From contig CALSPA010000010.1 of the NCBI GenBank assembly GCA_943788115.1, positions 1-64,000 of the forward strand: a DNA stretch of 64,000 nt. Direction: 5' to 3'. Origin of the DNA: an uncultured Flavobacteriales bacterium (GTDB lineage Bacteria; Bacteroidota; Bacteroidia; Flavobacteriales_D; Parvicellaceae). Under the pieces are notes generated by a model. That model was not told where the DNA came from and made no database searches. It saw only the letters and a program-made list of their open reading frames with translations. This document shows positions 41,493 to 50,342 of this stretch, piece after piece. The position numbers and the translations under genes are program-made. Positions within the stretch are counted from its first letter, which is position 1. Each line of letters opens with the position of its first letter.

Positions 41493-44222
41493 ATGATAAC
41501 ATTTCTTGATGAAACTCTAAATGACATCTTAAAAACCAACAATGAGCAAAATTTAAAAAATTGTATTATTGTTTTACCTTCTAGAAGAGCAGGATTACAT
41601 TTTAAAAAAATTGTTTCAAATCATATCAATGAGACAGTTTTTCTTCCTAAAATCACTACAATTAATGAATTCATATATTCTTTATCTGAGCTCACTCTAA
41701 TTAATGGCTTTGAAGCCGAATTAGAACTTTATAGCTCATATCTAAAGGTTAATTCTGCAAAAGAGACCCTAGACAACTTTATTCATTTGGCTCCTTTAAT
41801 TCTAAATGATTTTAACCAAATAGATAAATACTTATTAGATGCTAACGAATTCATCTTTGACTTAAAATCTGTAAATGAAATTGAAAATTGGAGCCTAAAT
41901 GAATCCAATCTTACAGAAAATCAGCTAGATTATGTTGAATTTTGGAAAAATTTAGGACTATTATACAACCAATTCAACAATCAACTTTCCAAAAAGGGTT
42001 TATCAACTGAAGGGAATATATATAGAAAAGTTGCCAATAGTATTAATTTAGATATAATCGATCATTCTAAATCATTTTATTTTATTGGATTAAATGCCTT
42101 AAGTATTTCTGAAGAAAAAATAATAAGCACTCATCTAAAAACAAATGGTTCAAAAGCATATTTTGATGGAGACAGTTACTATGGAAATGATAAAAAACAT
42201 GAAGCAGGTTTTTTTTATAGAAAATCGGCAATTTTCAACAGTATAAAATTACCCAAACACTTTGACAACTTTAAGAAAGAAATCAATATTTACGAGGTCA
42301 ATAATGATGTTGAGCAAGCACAAACAGTTGCTGCAATTTTAGAAAAAGAGAATATTAAGAGTCCTTCATGTGCAATATATCTAATTAACGAGCAAGTTAT
42401 TAATCCGCTGTTAAACAATATTCCTCACAACATCAACTCTTTAAACATTACGATGGGGTATCCTATCAACAACACATATACTTACGCTTTTTTAAATGAA
42501 ATACTTACCCTATTTGACAAAAGAAATAAAAAAGATTATTGGAGTGGAAACAAATTGCATTATCAATTTATTGAAGAATTATTTTTACTTCCATTATTTA
42601 AAAATTCAATTTCAAAAGCCCTAAAAGACACAATTTATTGGAAGAATAAGATTAAGAAAAACTTAAAGTTTATTGAAATTAATGAGCTAATTAATAATTT
42701 CCCTGAAATCGAAAATCACTTAGATTTCATTCATTTAAAATCAATCGATAAAGCTTTAGATTTTATAATATACTTTTCAGAATACTTATCTAGGATAGAA
42801 AAAAAGATAAATGATAAAATAGAAAAGGAATGTATCTTAATAATGTTGGAAGAATTATTAAAAATTAAAAACTACATTCAGCATTACTCATTAAAAGATG
42901 AAATATCAATTTCAGTATTAATTAGAGTTATTTTAAGCAAATGGTCTAGATTAACTATTCCATTTTTTGGAGAACCTTTAGCTGGTCTTCAAGTGATGGG
43001 GTTCTTAGAGAGTAGAGCGCTAGATTTTGAGCACGTAATACTAGTTTCTTGCAACGAATCTCATCTTCCAGGATCAGAGTTTGACGGATCTTTAATTCCA
43101 TCAGACATAAAAAAACACTATAAACTTCCTGGAACATCAGAGAAAGATGCTATGTATAGCTATTACTTTTATAGGTCGATTCAAAGAGCGAAAAAGATAG
43201 AGCTAATTTATTCTTCTAGTGGGACATCTAAAATAGGTTCAGCAGAGCCAAGTAGATTTATATACCAAATTGAAAAAGAATTATCTAATTCTAATAACAT
43301 TAGCGTTAACAAGAAGCATTTTGATTTTAATTATAATTCATTTACCAAACCTAACATTATTCAGAATGAGTTTTCAATTAAAGAAATTTCTTCATTATTC
43401 AAAAGTGGTTTATCAGCTTCATCAATAAAAAAATTCTTGGGCTGTCCTTTGGATTTTTATTACAAATATGTAATTAAGTTACAAGAGGAAGAAAAAATTG
43501 AAGAAGACATAGAAAACAGTACTTGGGGAAACATTCTTCATTTAACCTTAGAAAAGTTATTTAAGGAAAAACAGATAATAAACAAAGCTGCTTTAAAAGA
43601 AATTAAAAGTAATTCAACAGCGTTTTTAGACAAAGAATTTGCAGCAATATTCCCAGACGGCAGATACAAAGATGGACACAATGCATTAATGTATCACCAA
43701 GCCATTAAATGCTTAGAAGCACTATTGAAAAATGAAGAAAAAAACATTGCTGAAAATGGTGACTATAAAATTTTAGGAATAGAAAAAAAAGTGGAATGTA
43801 TTTTAGAAGCAGATTATAAAGGCAAAAAAATTGAATTCAAAGTGAAAGCTAAAATTGATAGAATTGATGAAACTAAAGATGGGATTCGAATTGTAGATTA
43901 TAAAAGTGGGTTCATTTCTAAGAGTGATGTTTCACTAAAAACTTTTAAGTCATTTTCAACTCAGAGTTATTCTCTTCAGCTTATGCTATATGCATATTTA
44001 TACAATAAAGAATGTGCTGAAACAAATCTTAAATCTTCAATTTTATCTTTAAAAAATCCTAAAGCAAAATTCATAAATTTAACATTCAATAATAATGATT
44101 CACTTAATGAAGAACTATTTCTAAAATTTGAAAATTATTTAATCGAATTTGCACAAAACTTAATTCAAGATGATTTAGAATTTAAACATGACACAAAAAG
44201 TAAATATTGTATGATGTGTTAG
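41493..44222 (+). CDS. addB: AddB-like PD-(D/E)xK nuclease / inactive helicase subunit
   Basis: 909-residue partner of the AddA-like helicase. The N-terminus IIVLPSRRAGLHFKKIV corresponds to the degenerate helicase domain (no Walker A GKT). Central HVILVSCNESHLPGS and the RAKKIELIYSSSG segment match AddB proteins. The C-terminal nuclease has KKFLGCPLDFYYKYV, WGNILHLTLE, AKIDRIDETKDG and RIVDYKSG (Asp...Asp-x-Lys). The known AddB iron-sulfur cluster uses one upstream and three C-terminal cysteines; here the upstream Cys is present but the protein ends KYCMMC, with one fewer cysteine than expected. It converges on the response regulator with one base between the stop codons. Confidence 0.85.
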   Translation: MITFLDETLNDILKTNNEQNLKNCIIVLPSRRAGLHFKKIVSNHINETVFLPKITTINEFIYSLSELTLINGFEAELELYSSYLKVNSAKETLDNFIHLAPLILNDFNQIDKYLLDANEFIFDLKSVNEIENWSLNESNLTENQLDYVEFWKNLGLLYNQFNNQLSKKGLSTEGNIYRKVANSINLDIIDHSKSFYFIGLNALSISEEKIISTHLKTNGSKAYFDGDSYYGNDKKHEAGFFYRKSAIFNSIKLPKHFDNFKKEINIYEVNNDVEQAQTVAAILEKENIKSPSCAIYLINEQVINPLLNNIPHNINSLNITMGYPINNTYTYAFLNEILTLFDKRNKKDYWSGNKLHYQFIEELFLLPLFKNSISKALKDTIYWKNKIKKNLKFIEINELINNFPEIENHLDFIHLKSIDKALDFIIYFSEYLSRIEKKINDKIEKECILIMLEELLKIKNYIQHYSLKDEISISVLIRVILSKWSRLTIPFFGEPLAGLQVMGFLESRALDFEHVILVSCNESHLPGSEFDGSLIPSDIKKHYKLPGTSEKDAMYSYYFYRSIQRAKKIELIYSSSGTSKIGSAEPSRFIYQIEKELSNSNNISVNKKHFDFNYNSFTKPNIIQNEFSIKEISSLFKSGLSASSIKKFLGCPLDFYYKYVIKLQEEEKIEEDIENSTWGNILHLTLEKLFKEKQIINKAALKEIKSNSTAFLDKEFAAIFPDGRYKDGHNALMYHQAIKCLEALLKNEEKNIAENGDYKILGIEKKVECILEADYKGKKIEFKVKAKIDRIDETKDGIRIVDYKSGFISKSDVSLKTFKSFSTQSYSLQLMLYAYLYNKECAETNLKSSILSLKNPKAKFINLTFNNNDSLNEELFLKFENYLIEFAQNLIQDDLEFKHDTKSKYCMMC

Positions 44223-44223
44223 A

Positions 44224-44916
44224 TTAAGGAGTTAATTTATAACCCACACCTCTAATTGATTTGAAATAGGTATGTGGACTAACATTTTTCTCAAAAATTT
44301 TTCTGAATGCCAAAATCACATTATCTATAGTTCGAGTAGATGGATATACATCATAACCCCATATTTTTTCCAATATTTCTTGTCTACTAACAACCTGATT
44401 TCTTTTTTCAATTAATAATCTTAGCAGCATTAACTGTCGCTGAGTTAATCTTGTTTTTTCCCCAGAATCAGAAATAACTTCATAAGATTTAAAATTAATT
44501 GTAAAGCTTCCTAAACTAAATTGATCTATTTGAACATCGATATTATCTATACTAGAGCGTTTTATTAGATTATCTAATCGAAGCATCAACTCTTCTAAAT
44601 TGAATGGTTTGGCCAAATAATCATCGGCACCAACTTTTAATCCTTTAACCCTATCTTGAGAAGAGTTCTTTGCAGTTAAAAACAGAATTGGTGTGCTTTT
44701 ATCTTCCAAGCGAATCGTTTGACAAATATCAAATCCGTTCATTCCAGGCAACATTACATCTAAAATTATCAAGTCATATCTTCCTAACTTAAATTTTGAT
44801 ATAGCATCTTTTCCCTTGTAAACTGAAGTAACTAAATAGTTCTCAATTTCAAGGTTCATTTTAATGGCTTCGTGCAAATGTTCTTCATCTTCAACAAGTA
44901 GTATTCTCTTTTGCAT
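44224..44916 (-). CDS. OmpR/PhoB-family response regulator
   Basis: 230-residue transcriptional regulator. Receiver domain with acidic pair D10/E11, phosphoacceptor D53 (LDVMLPG), T81 and K103 (AKPF). The C-terminal winged helix (about residues 130-228) shows LTQRQLMLLRLL, the recognition region STRTIDNVILAFRKIFE and the final SIRGVGYKLTP. No histidine kinase gene is adjacent, so it is an orphan in this window. Targets unknown. It is transcribed away from the small exported protein and protease genes at 45063-48841. Confidence 0.95.
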   Translation of the reverse strand: MQKRILLVEDEEHLHEAIKMNLEIENYLVTSVYKGKDAISKFKLGRYDLIILDVMLPGMNGFDICQTIRLEDKSTPILFLTAKNSSQDRVKGLKVGADDYLAKPFNLEELMLRLDNLIKRSSIDNIDVQIDQFSLGSFTINFKSYEVISDSGEKTRLTQRQLMLLRLLIEKRNQVVSRQEILEKIWGYDVYPSTRTIDNVILAFRKIFEKNVSPHTYFKSIRGVGYKLTP

Positions 44917-45062
44917 ATGTTTATTTGAAAATAATAACTCTAGTCAATTTAGAATTATTTAAATAAAATTGTTACTTTTTGAAATAATTACAAAACTAAA
45001 ACAACCAAGATAAATAAATAGCGTTGTTATTATATGCTTTCAAAAATTTAAATTTTATTTAC

Positions 45063-45317
45063 ATGAAAAAAATAAATCTACTTTTATTGTTTTTAATAGC
45101 TGCATTTAGTTCAACTATTGCACAAAACAAAACAAATACTACAACAGACGAAAAATCTGAAAAAGTTATATTAAAATCTGCTGAACCAACAATACAAACT
45201 GTTGAAAAGAAAGGTAAAACAGTAAAAGCAGTGAAAGTTCAGATGTTAGATGTTGAAAAGCAAAAAGCAACTACTAATCCTAAACAAAAAGCCAAATCAG
45301 AAGATTCTGATATCTAA
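45063..45317 (+). CDS. Small lysine-rich exported protein
   Basis: 84 residues from the ATG at 45063 (the longer frame from 45024 uses a poor start). Signal peptide MKKINLLLLFLIAAFSSTIAQ, then a low-complexity, Lys/Thr/Glu-rich mature chain (VEKKGKTVKAVKVQ, KQKATTNPKQKAK) with no cysteines. No family recognised. It ends 35 bp before the secreted protease gene and is likely cotranscribed with it. Confidence 0.6.
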   Translation: MKKINLLLLFLIAAFSSTIAQNKTNTTTDEKSEKVILKSAEPTIQTVEKKGKTVKAVKVQMLDVEKQKATTNPKQKAKSEDSDI

Positions 45318-45352
45318 TTTATTAACCATTTTCAAATCAAATAAGATAACTT

Positions 45353-48300
45353 ATGAAACAGTTAAGTAAAATTCTATTGTCCATATTTTTAACTTTTGGA
45401 CTTCAATCTTTTTATTCACAAATCAGTAATGGAGGTTTACCCTACTCTTTTCAAAACAATCTACCTAAAACTCAAGTTCAAACTAAACAAATTGCTAAAC
45501 CATCAACTTCTCTTTTAAATAATCAATCAAATGACAAAGGTGCTTACCAAATAGGACTCTTAACTCCCGTAAATATAAATACAAATAACGCTGGAACTTG
45601 GACAACATTATCTAATGGTGATAAAGTTTGGCGACTTAAAATTTATTCTGAAGATGCTTTAGCACTTGCCTTATATTATAGTTGTTTCTATATTCCAAAT
45701 GGGGCAGAAATATTTTTATACAACGATTTAAAAAATCACATTGCAGGTAAATTTGAATCTGACAGAAACTTTAACAATCCAATTACTCACACACAAATGA
45801 TTCAAGGTGAAACTACTTGGTTGGAATATTATGCTCCAAGTAACGTAACAGAAAATCCGATTATTCAAATTTCAAATGTTGTTTACATTTATAGAGGTGT
45901 TGAAGAGTTTGTAAATCCTTTCATCAAAGAAGCTTCAGGAAAAGATGACGATTTGGTTTTAAAAGCAGATCCTTGTCAAATTGATGTAGCTTGTACTCCA
46001 GAAAATGTAGGCTGGGGAGAACAAATTGATGCTGCAGTTCATTACACCTTTCAACAAGGTGGTGGATTTTATGTATGTTCGGCATCACTATTAAACAATA
46101 CCTCTCAAGATTGCACACCGTACATATTAACAGCTTGGCATTGTGGTGAAAAAAACGCCAACAGTTCATTATCGGGTTGGACCTGGTATTGGAATTATCA
46201 AAAATCTTCTTGCCAACCCAATTCTAATGGTAGTGATCCACCAAAAGGGAATCAAACAATGATTAATGGGACTGTTAGGTCGTCCTCTGGAAGTGGTATT
46301 TTCTCACCTTCAACGAATCAAGTGGCTGGCTCAGACTATTATTTAGTTGAGCTTGGAAGCAATGTTCCAGCATCTTACAATGCATTCTTTGCTGGATGGA
46401 ATGCTGGATCTAGCGCTGCTAGTTCTGGTGTAAGTGTACATCACCCTGCTGGTTCAGCAAAAAAAATATCTACTTACACATCTAACCTTTCAAGCACCTC
46501 TTACAATGGAGGAGCAAACAATGCTCACTGGAGAGTTTATTGGTCAGCTACTTCAAATGGTCATGGGGTTACTGAAGGTGGTTCTTCTGGATCTCCAATT
46601 TTTGACCAAAACGGTAGAGTTGTAGGTCAACTTTCTGGGGGGAGTTCCTTTTGCACTTCAACTGGATCTCCTGATTTATATGGGAAATTCTCTACCAATT
46701 GGAATGGAAATGGGACCGGATCTACAGCACAACTTAAGCCTTGGTTAGATCCTACAAATACAGGTGCAACAATTTTAGATGGAGCATATGAACCATGTAA
46801 TCAAAACAACCCACCTACGTGTTCTATTAACGCTAGTACAACATCTATTACTGCTGGTGGAACTGTCAATTTCTCGGATGCTTCAAGTGGGACTCCAAAT
46901 TCATGGTCTTGGAACTTTGACAATACCTCTTTAGGTGGAGTTACTCCAAGCACATCTACAGCTCAAAACCCAGGCTCAGTTACCTACTCAAATCCTGGAA
47001 CATATGTTGTAGAACTTACAGCTGGTAATGCAAATGGAAACTGTACAACAACTATCAATATTACAGTTACAAATCCTGGGAGTACATCTGGTTGCGATAC
47101 TTTATTAAATATTTCTGCTGCAGATACTTTAAGGCTATACAGTACTAATAACGGGGGTTTTATTTCTGGATGGAATGGATATGGAGACCTATCCAAAGCT
47201 GAAGCTTATTCTAATTACACACCATATAACAGTATAACAGGAATGGAACTTTTCTTATACTCAGTGAATGATGGCGGTAATGGTGCTACTGTAGATTTTA
47301 ATGTTTGGGATGACAATGCAGGTCAACCTGGATCAATAATTGCTACCACTCAAGTAAGTTTAGCGTCAATTGCTGCTTCAACTTCAGGAAATGGCATTTA
47401 CACTGTTAACTTCCCTAGTTCTGTTACTATAAATGGAAACACAATATACTGTGGAATTACTATGAATGGTTTTGCAAGTTATCCTGGAGGACAAGATTCT
47501 TTGGGGATAATCACAAATTCCGTTTTTGATTTAACTCCTAACTCGGGTTGGGAACAATGGGATGATGGAACTTGGTATGATATGCAAACAGCTTGGGGAG
47601 GAACATATAGCTTCTCACATTATATTCGACCAATTTTATGTGGAGGGTGCTCTTCTGGTTTAGCGATAAATCCAACTACAACAAACTCATCGTGTGGAAG
47701 CAATAATGGACAAATATTAATTACTGCTACTGGTGGAACAGGACCATATCAATACAGTATTGATGGCGGAAACACGTATCAATCAACAGGAACTTTTTCA
47801 AATTTATCTCCAGGGACATATGACATATTAGTAGATGATAATGGTGGTTGTTCTGAAACCAGCACAATTACTATTACAAATTTAGGAGGAGTTACTGCGT
47901 CTATTAGCTCAAGTCAAAGTATTTGTGCAGGAAACTCCGCTTCCATTTCTGCTGCAGGAGCAGGAACTGGAGGGACATACCAATGGGATAATGGTTTAGG
48001 AAGTGGTTCATCTCATGTTGTTTCACCTACTGCTACAACAACCTATAATGTGGTTGTAACAGATGCGAATGGTTGCACTGACAATGCTAGTGTAATTATC
48101 ATTGTAAACTCTGCACCAACTGTAACATTAAATCCAAGCACTGCAACTATTTGTGCAGGTGAAAGCGTAACAATTTCAGCTTCTGGAGCACAAACTTATA
48201 GCTGGAACACAGGATCTTCTGGCTCATCTATTACAGTTAATCCAACTAATCAAACAACATATTCAGTAGTAGGTCAAAACGGAACTTGTGCAGGAAACCC

Positions 48301-48841
48301 TGTTACTTCAACTATTTCAGTTTCGGCTGCTCCTACAGTAAATGCATCGGCAAATGTCACCACTATACTTGTTGGTGGTACAGTAACATTTAGTAGTGCA
48401 GGATCAGGAGCAACTTCTTATTCATGGGATTTTGGAGATGGAAATTCATCTACACAAACCAACCCATCACACACTTATTCTAGTTCTGGAATTTTCACTG
48501 TTACACTTACCGGTACATTAAATGGATGTTCTAACACAAGTCAACTGACAATTAACGTAGGTGCTGTTAATATAGAAGATGTTAATTTAGAAAATTCAAT
48601 CTCTGTAATTCCTAATCCTAATAATGGAAATTTTGAAATCTTATTTGATTTAAATGAGTTTCAAGAACTGAATTTAGAAATACATAATTCTATTGGGCAA
48701 CTAATAATTTCTGAAGATTTAGACATAATAAAATCTACTAGAATAAATTATGATTTAACTGATTTCCCTACTGGCTTTTATTACTTATCTATCACATCTA
48801 ATTCTGGCAAAACAACCAAACGATTGTTTATAAGTGAATAA
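45353..48841 (+). CDS. Secreted trypsin-fold serine protease with PKD/SprB-type repeats and T9SS type A sorting domain
   Basis: 1,162-residue exported protein. Signal peptide ends FYSQ. A propeptide-like region (about 25-200) precedes an S1-type protease domain similar to lysyl endopeptidase: His263 (TAWHC), Asp328 (GSDYYLVEL) and Ser412 in GSSGSPIFD form a complete triad, with Cys residues around each motif. Downstream are a PKD domain (WSWNFDN), a beta-sandwich (about 580-765), a SprB-type repeat (GTGPYQYSIDGG), two Ig-like repeats, a second PKD (YSWDFGDGNSS) and a C-terminal type A sorting domain (VIPNPNNGNFEI). T9SS cargo, expected at the cell surface or released. Cleavage specificity is not established by what I can see. 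Confidence 0.92.
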   Translation: MKQLSKILLSIFLTFGLQSFYSQISNGGLPYSFQNNLPKTQVQTKQIAKPSTSLLNNQSNDKGAYQIGLLTPVNINTNNAGTWTTLSNGDKVWRLKIYSEDALALALYYSCFYIPNGAEIFLYNDLKNHIAGKFESDRNFNNPITHTQMIQGETTWLEYYAPSNVTENPIIQISNVVYIYRGVEEFVNPFIKEASGKDDDLVLKADPCQIDVACTPENVGWGEQIDAAVHYTFQQGGGFYVCSASLLNNTSQDCTPYILTAWHCGEKNANSSLSGWTWYWNYQKSSCQPNSNGSDPPKGNQTMINGTVRSSSGSGIFSPSTNQVAGSDYYLVELGSNVPASYNAFFAGWNAGSSAASSGVSVHHPAGSAKKISTYTSNLSSTSYNGGANNAHWRVYWSATSNGHGVTEGGSSGSPIFDQNGRVVGQLSGGSSFCTSTGSPDLYGKFSTNWNGNGTGSTAQLKPWLDPTNTGATILDGAYEPCNQNNPPTCSINASTTSITAGGTVNFSDASSGTPNSWSWNFDNTSLGGVTPSTSTAQNPGSVTYSNPGTYVVELTAGNANGNCTTTINITVTNPGSTSGCDTLLNISAADTLRLYSTNNGGFISGWNGYGDLSKAEAYSNYTPYNSITGMELFLYSVNDGGNGATVDFNVWDDNAGQPGSIIATTQVSLASIAASTSGNGIYTVNFPSSVTINGNTIYCGITMNGFASYPGGQDSLGIITNSVFDLTPNSGWEQWDDGTWYDMQTAWGGTYSFSHYIRPILCGGCSSGLAINPTTTNSSCGSNNGQILITATGGTGPYQYSIDGGNTYQSTGTFSNLSPGTYDILVDDNGGCSETSTITITNLGGVTASISSSQSICAGNSASISAAGAGTGGTYQWDNGLGSGSSHVVSPTATTTYNVVVTDANGCTDNASVIIIVNSAPTVTLNPSTATICAGESVTISASGAQTYSWNTGSSGSSITVNPTNQTTYSVVGQNGTCAGNPVTSTISVSAAPTVNASANVTTILVGGTVTFSSAGSGATSYSWDFGDGNSSTQTNPSHTYSSSGIFTVTLTGTLNGCSNTSQLTINVGAVNIEDVNLENSISVIPNPNNGNFEILFDLNEFQELNLEIHNSIGQLIISEDLDIIKSTRINYDLTDFPTGFYYLSITSNSGKTTKRLFISE

Positions 48842-48856
48842 TCAGAATTACTCTTT

Positions 48857-48885
48857 AAAAAAGGCCTCTTTTTGAGGTCTTTTTT
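48857..48885 (+). terminator. Rho-independent terminator after the protease gene
   Basis: Stem AAAAAAGGCCTC pairs with GAGGTCTTTTTT across a five-T loop, with one G-T wobble, and ends in a T run. Located 16 bp after the protease stop and before the menI promoter. Confidence 0.85.
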
Positions 48886-48915
48886 GTTTAGTGTTAAAAA
48901 GGTTGCTTATTTTTG
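48883..48915 (+). promoter_or_regulatory. Bacteroidota promoter of the men operon (TTTG, 21 bp, TATTTTTG)
   Basis: The -33 TTTG (48883-48886) and the exact -7 TATTTTTG (48908-48915) are separated by 21 bp, within the usual spacing. The -7 ends only 4 nt before the menI ATG at 48920, so transcription would start at about the first codon. The -33 box overlaps the tail of the upstream terminator. Confidence 0.55.
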
Positions 48916-48919
48916 AATT

Positions 48920-49336
48920 ATGATACCTAAAGATTTAAAACCTGATCATTTAAACATTATTTCTAAAAACACTCTAGTAACTCATCTTAATATTGAGTTT
49001 ACTGAAATAGGAGAAGATTTTATAATTGCAAAAATGCCTGTGGATGAAACAACTTTTCAACCAATGGGGTTACTTCATGGGGGTGCAAGTGTTGCTTTAG
49101 CTGAAACTGTAGGGAGTTGTGGCTCACATTTTATTATAGATAGTTCTACTCATTATGCAGTGGGAATTGAAATCAATGCGAACCATGTAGGAAGTGCCTA
49201 TAGTGGGTATGTATATGCAACAGGGAAAATCATTCATTTCGGTAGAACTACACATATATGGAATATTGAGGTGAAAGACGAAAAAGGAAAAATGATTAGT
49301 ATTGCTCGTTTAACAATGATGATTTTAAAACGATAA
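48920..49336 (+). CDS. menI: Hotdog-fold thioesterase, probable 1,4-dihydroxy-2-naphthoyl-CoA hydrolase
   Basis: 138-residue hotdog thioesterase of the PaaI/MenI type. LLHGGASVALAETVGS holds the active-site His-Gly-Gly and the catalytic acid on the following helix; GIEINANHVGSA closely resembles E. coli MenI. It would release CoA from 1,4-dihydroxy-2-naphthoyl-CoA, the step after MenB. Position as first gene of menF-menD-menB supports this over other acyl-CoA substrates. Confidence 0.85.
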   Translation: MIPKDLKPDHLNIISKNTLVTHLNIEFTEIGEDFIIAKMPVDETTFQPMGLLHGGASVALAETVGSCGSHFIIDSSTHYAVGIEINANHVGSAYSGYVYATGKIIHFGRTTHIWNIEVKDEKGKMISIARLTMMILKR

Positions 49337-49342
49337 TTTTTA

Positions 49343-50329
49343 ATGCTACTAAGTAATAAAGATAGTTTTGTTATTTTCAGATTACCAAACAGTAAAGATC
49401 TTTATTTAATAAAAGGTACTTGGACTCAAACCAAAGAATCTTCTTCTACATTTATTCTATCAGAATTTAAAAAAAACAAGACTTTTTTCCTCTCTGGGAA
49501 GAAAGAAAATTTAACCACTGATCCTGTAATTACAACGGATTGCAATTTAGTCTCTCCTATAATTTCTTCAAAGAAAACATACTTAGAAACAGCTCAAAAA
49601 TTCATAGAACTTTGTTCTACCAAAAAAGTTGATAAAATCATTTTAAGTAGAGTAATTAAAGAAACTAATCCCACCAATAATATTTACTCCATTTTTAAAG
49701 ATTTATGTAACAAATACAATCATTCCTTTAATTATGTATTAAACCATCCTACTCTGGGAATGTGGATGGGAGCATCACCGGAAGAATTAATTACTGGAAA
49801 TTCAAAATATTTCTACTCAACAACTGCATTAGCTGGGAGTAAAAAATGGGCCAAAAATATCAATTGGAGCTATAAAGAAATAGAAGAACAGAGATACGTT
49901 AAACAATTCATAGAAAAAAAATTGCTGAAACTTACAAATGAAGCTTCTTGTGACTCTGATTTAAAAACTGTTAAAGCTGGTAATGTAGCACACCTGAAAT
50001 CAACATTTAAGTTTAAAACTAATAAATCGATAATCAATTTTGTCAATGAGTTACATCCAACTCCTGCTATAAGCGGATTTCCTGTTAAAAAAGCCATAGA
50101 GAATATATTTAAATATGAACAACATTCAAGAGGTTTATATTGCGGATATTTAGGAGAAATTTCTAATGAAACTATCAATCTATTTGTAAACTTAAGGTGC
50201 ATGAAAATTAATAAAACAAATCTCTTCATTTATGTTGGAGGAGGGATTACCAACTTAAGTGTTGCAAATGATGAGTGGGAAGAAACACAGATTAAAAGTC
50301 AAACTTTATTGTCTATTGTAAAAAAATGA
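49343..50329 (+). CDS. menF: Isochorismate synthase
   Basis: 328-residue chorismate-binding enzyme converting chorismate to isochorismate, the entry to menaquinone synthesis. Visible: KIILSRVIKE, WMGASPEELI, TTALAGSKK, EIEEQRYVKQFIEKKL, LHPTPAISGFP, YCGYLGEI, YVGGGIT and a C-terminal EEWEETQIKSQ. It is shorter than E. coli MenF (about 430), lacking most of the N-terminal region, as is common in Bacteroidota. It begins 6 bp after menI and precedes menD by 13 bp. Confidence 0.93.
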   Translation: MLLSNKDSFVIFRLPNSKDLYLIKGTWTQTKESSSTFILSEFKKNKTFFLSGKKENLTTDPVITTDCNLVSPIISSKKTYLETAQKFIELCSTKKVDKIILSRVIKETNPTNNIYSIFKDLCNKYNHSFNYVLNHPTLGMWMGASPEELITGNSKYFYSTTALAGSKKWAKNINWSYKEIEEQRYVKQFIEKKLLKLTNEASCDSDLKTVKAGNVAHLKSTFKFKTNKSIINFVNELHPTPAISGFPVKKAIENIFKYEQHSRGLYCGYLGEISNETINLFVNLRCMKINKTNLFIYVGGGITNLSVANDEWEETQIKSQTLLSIVKK

Positions 50330-50342
50330 TGAAATTCGTTCT

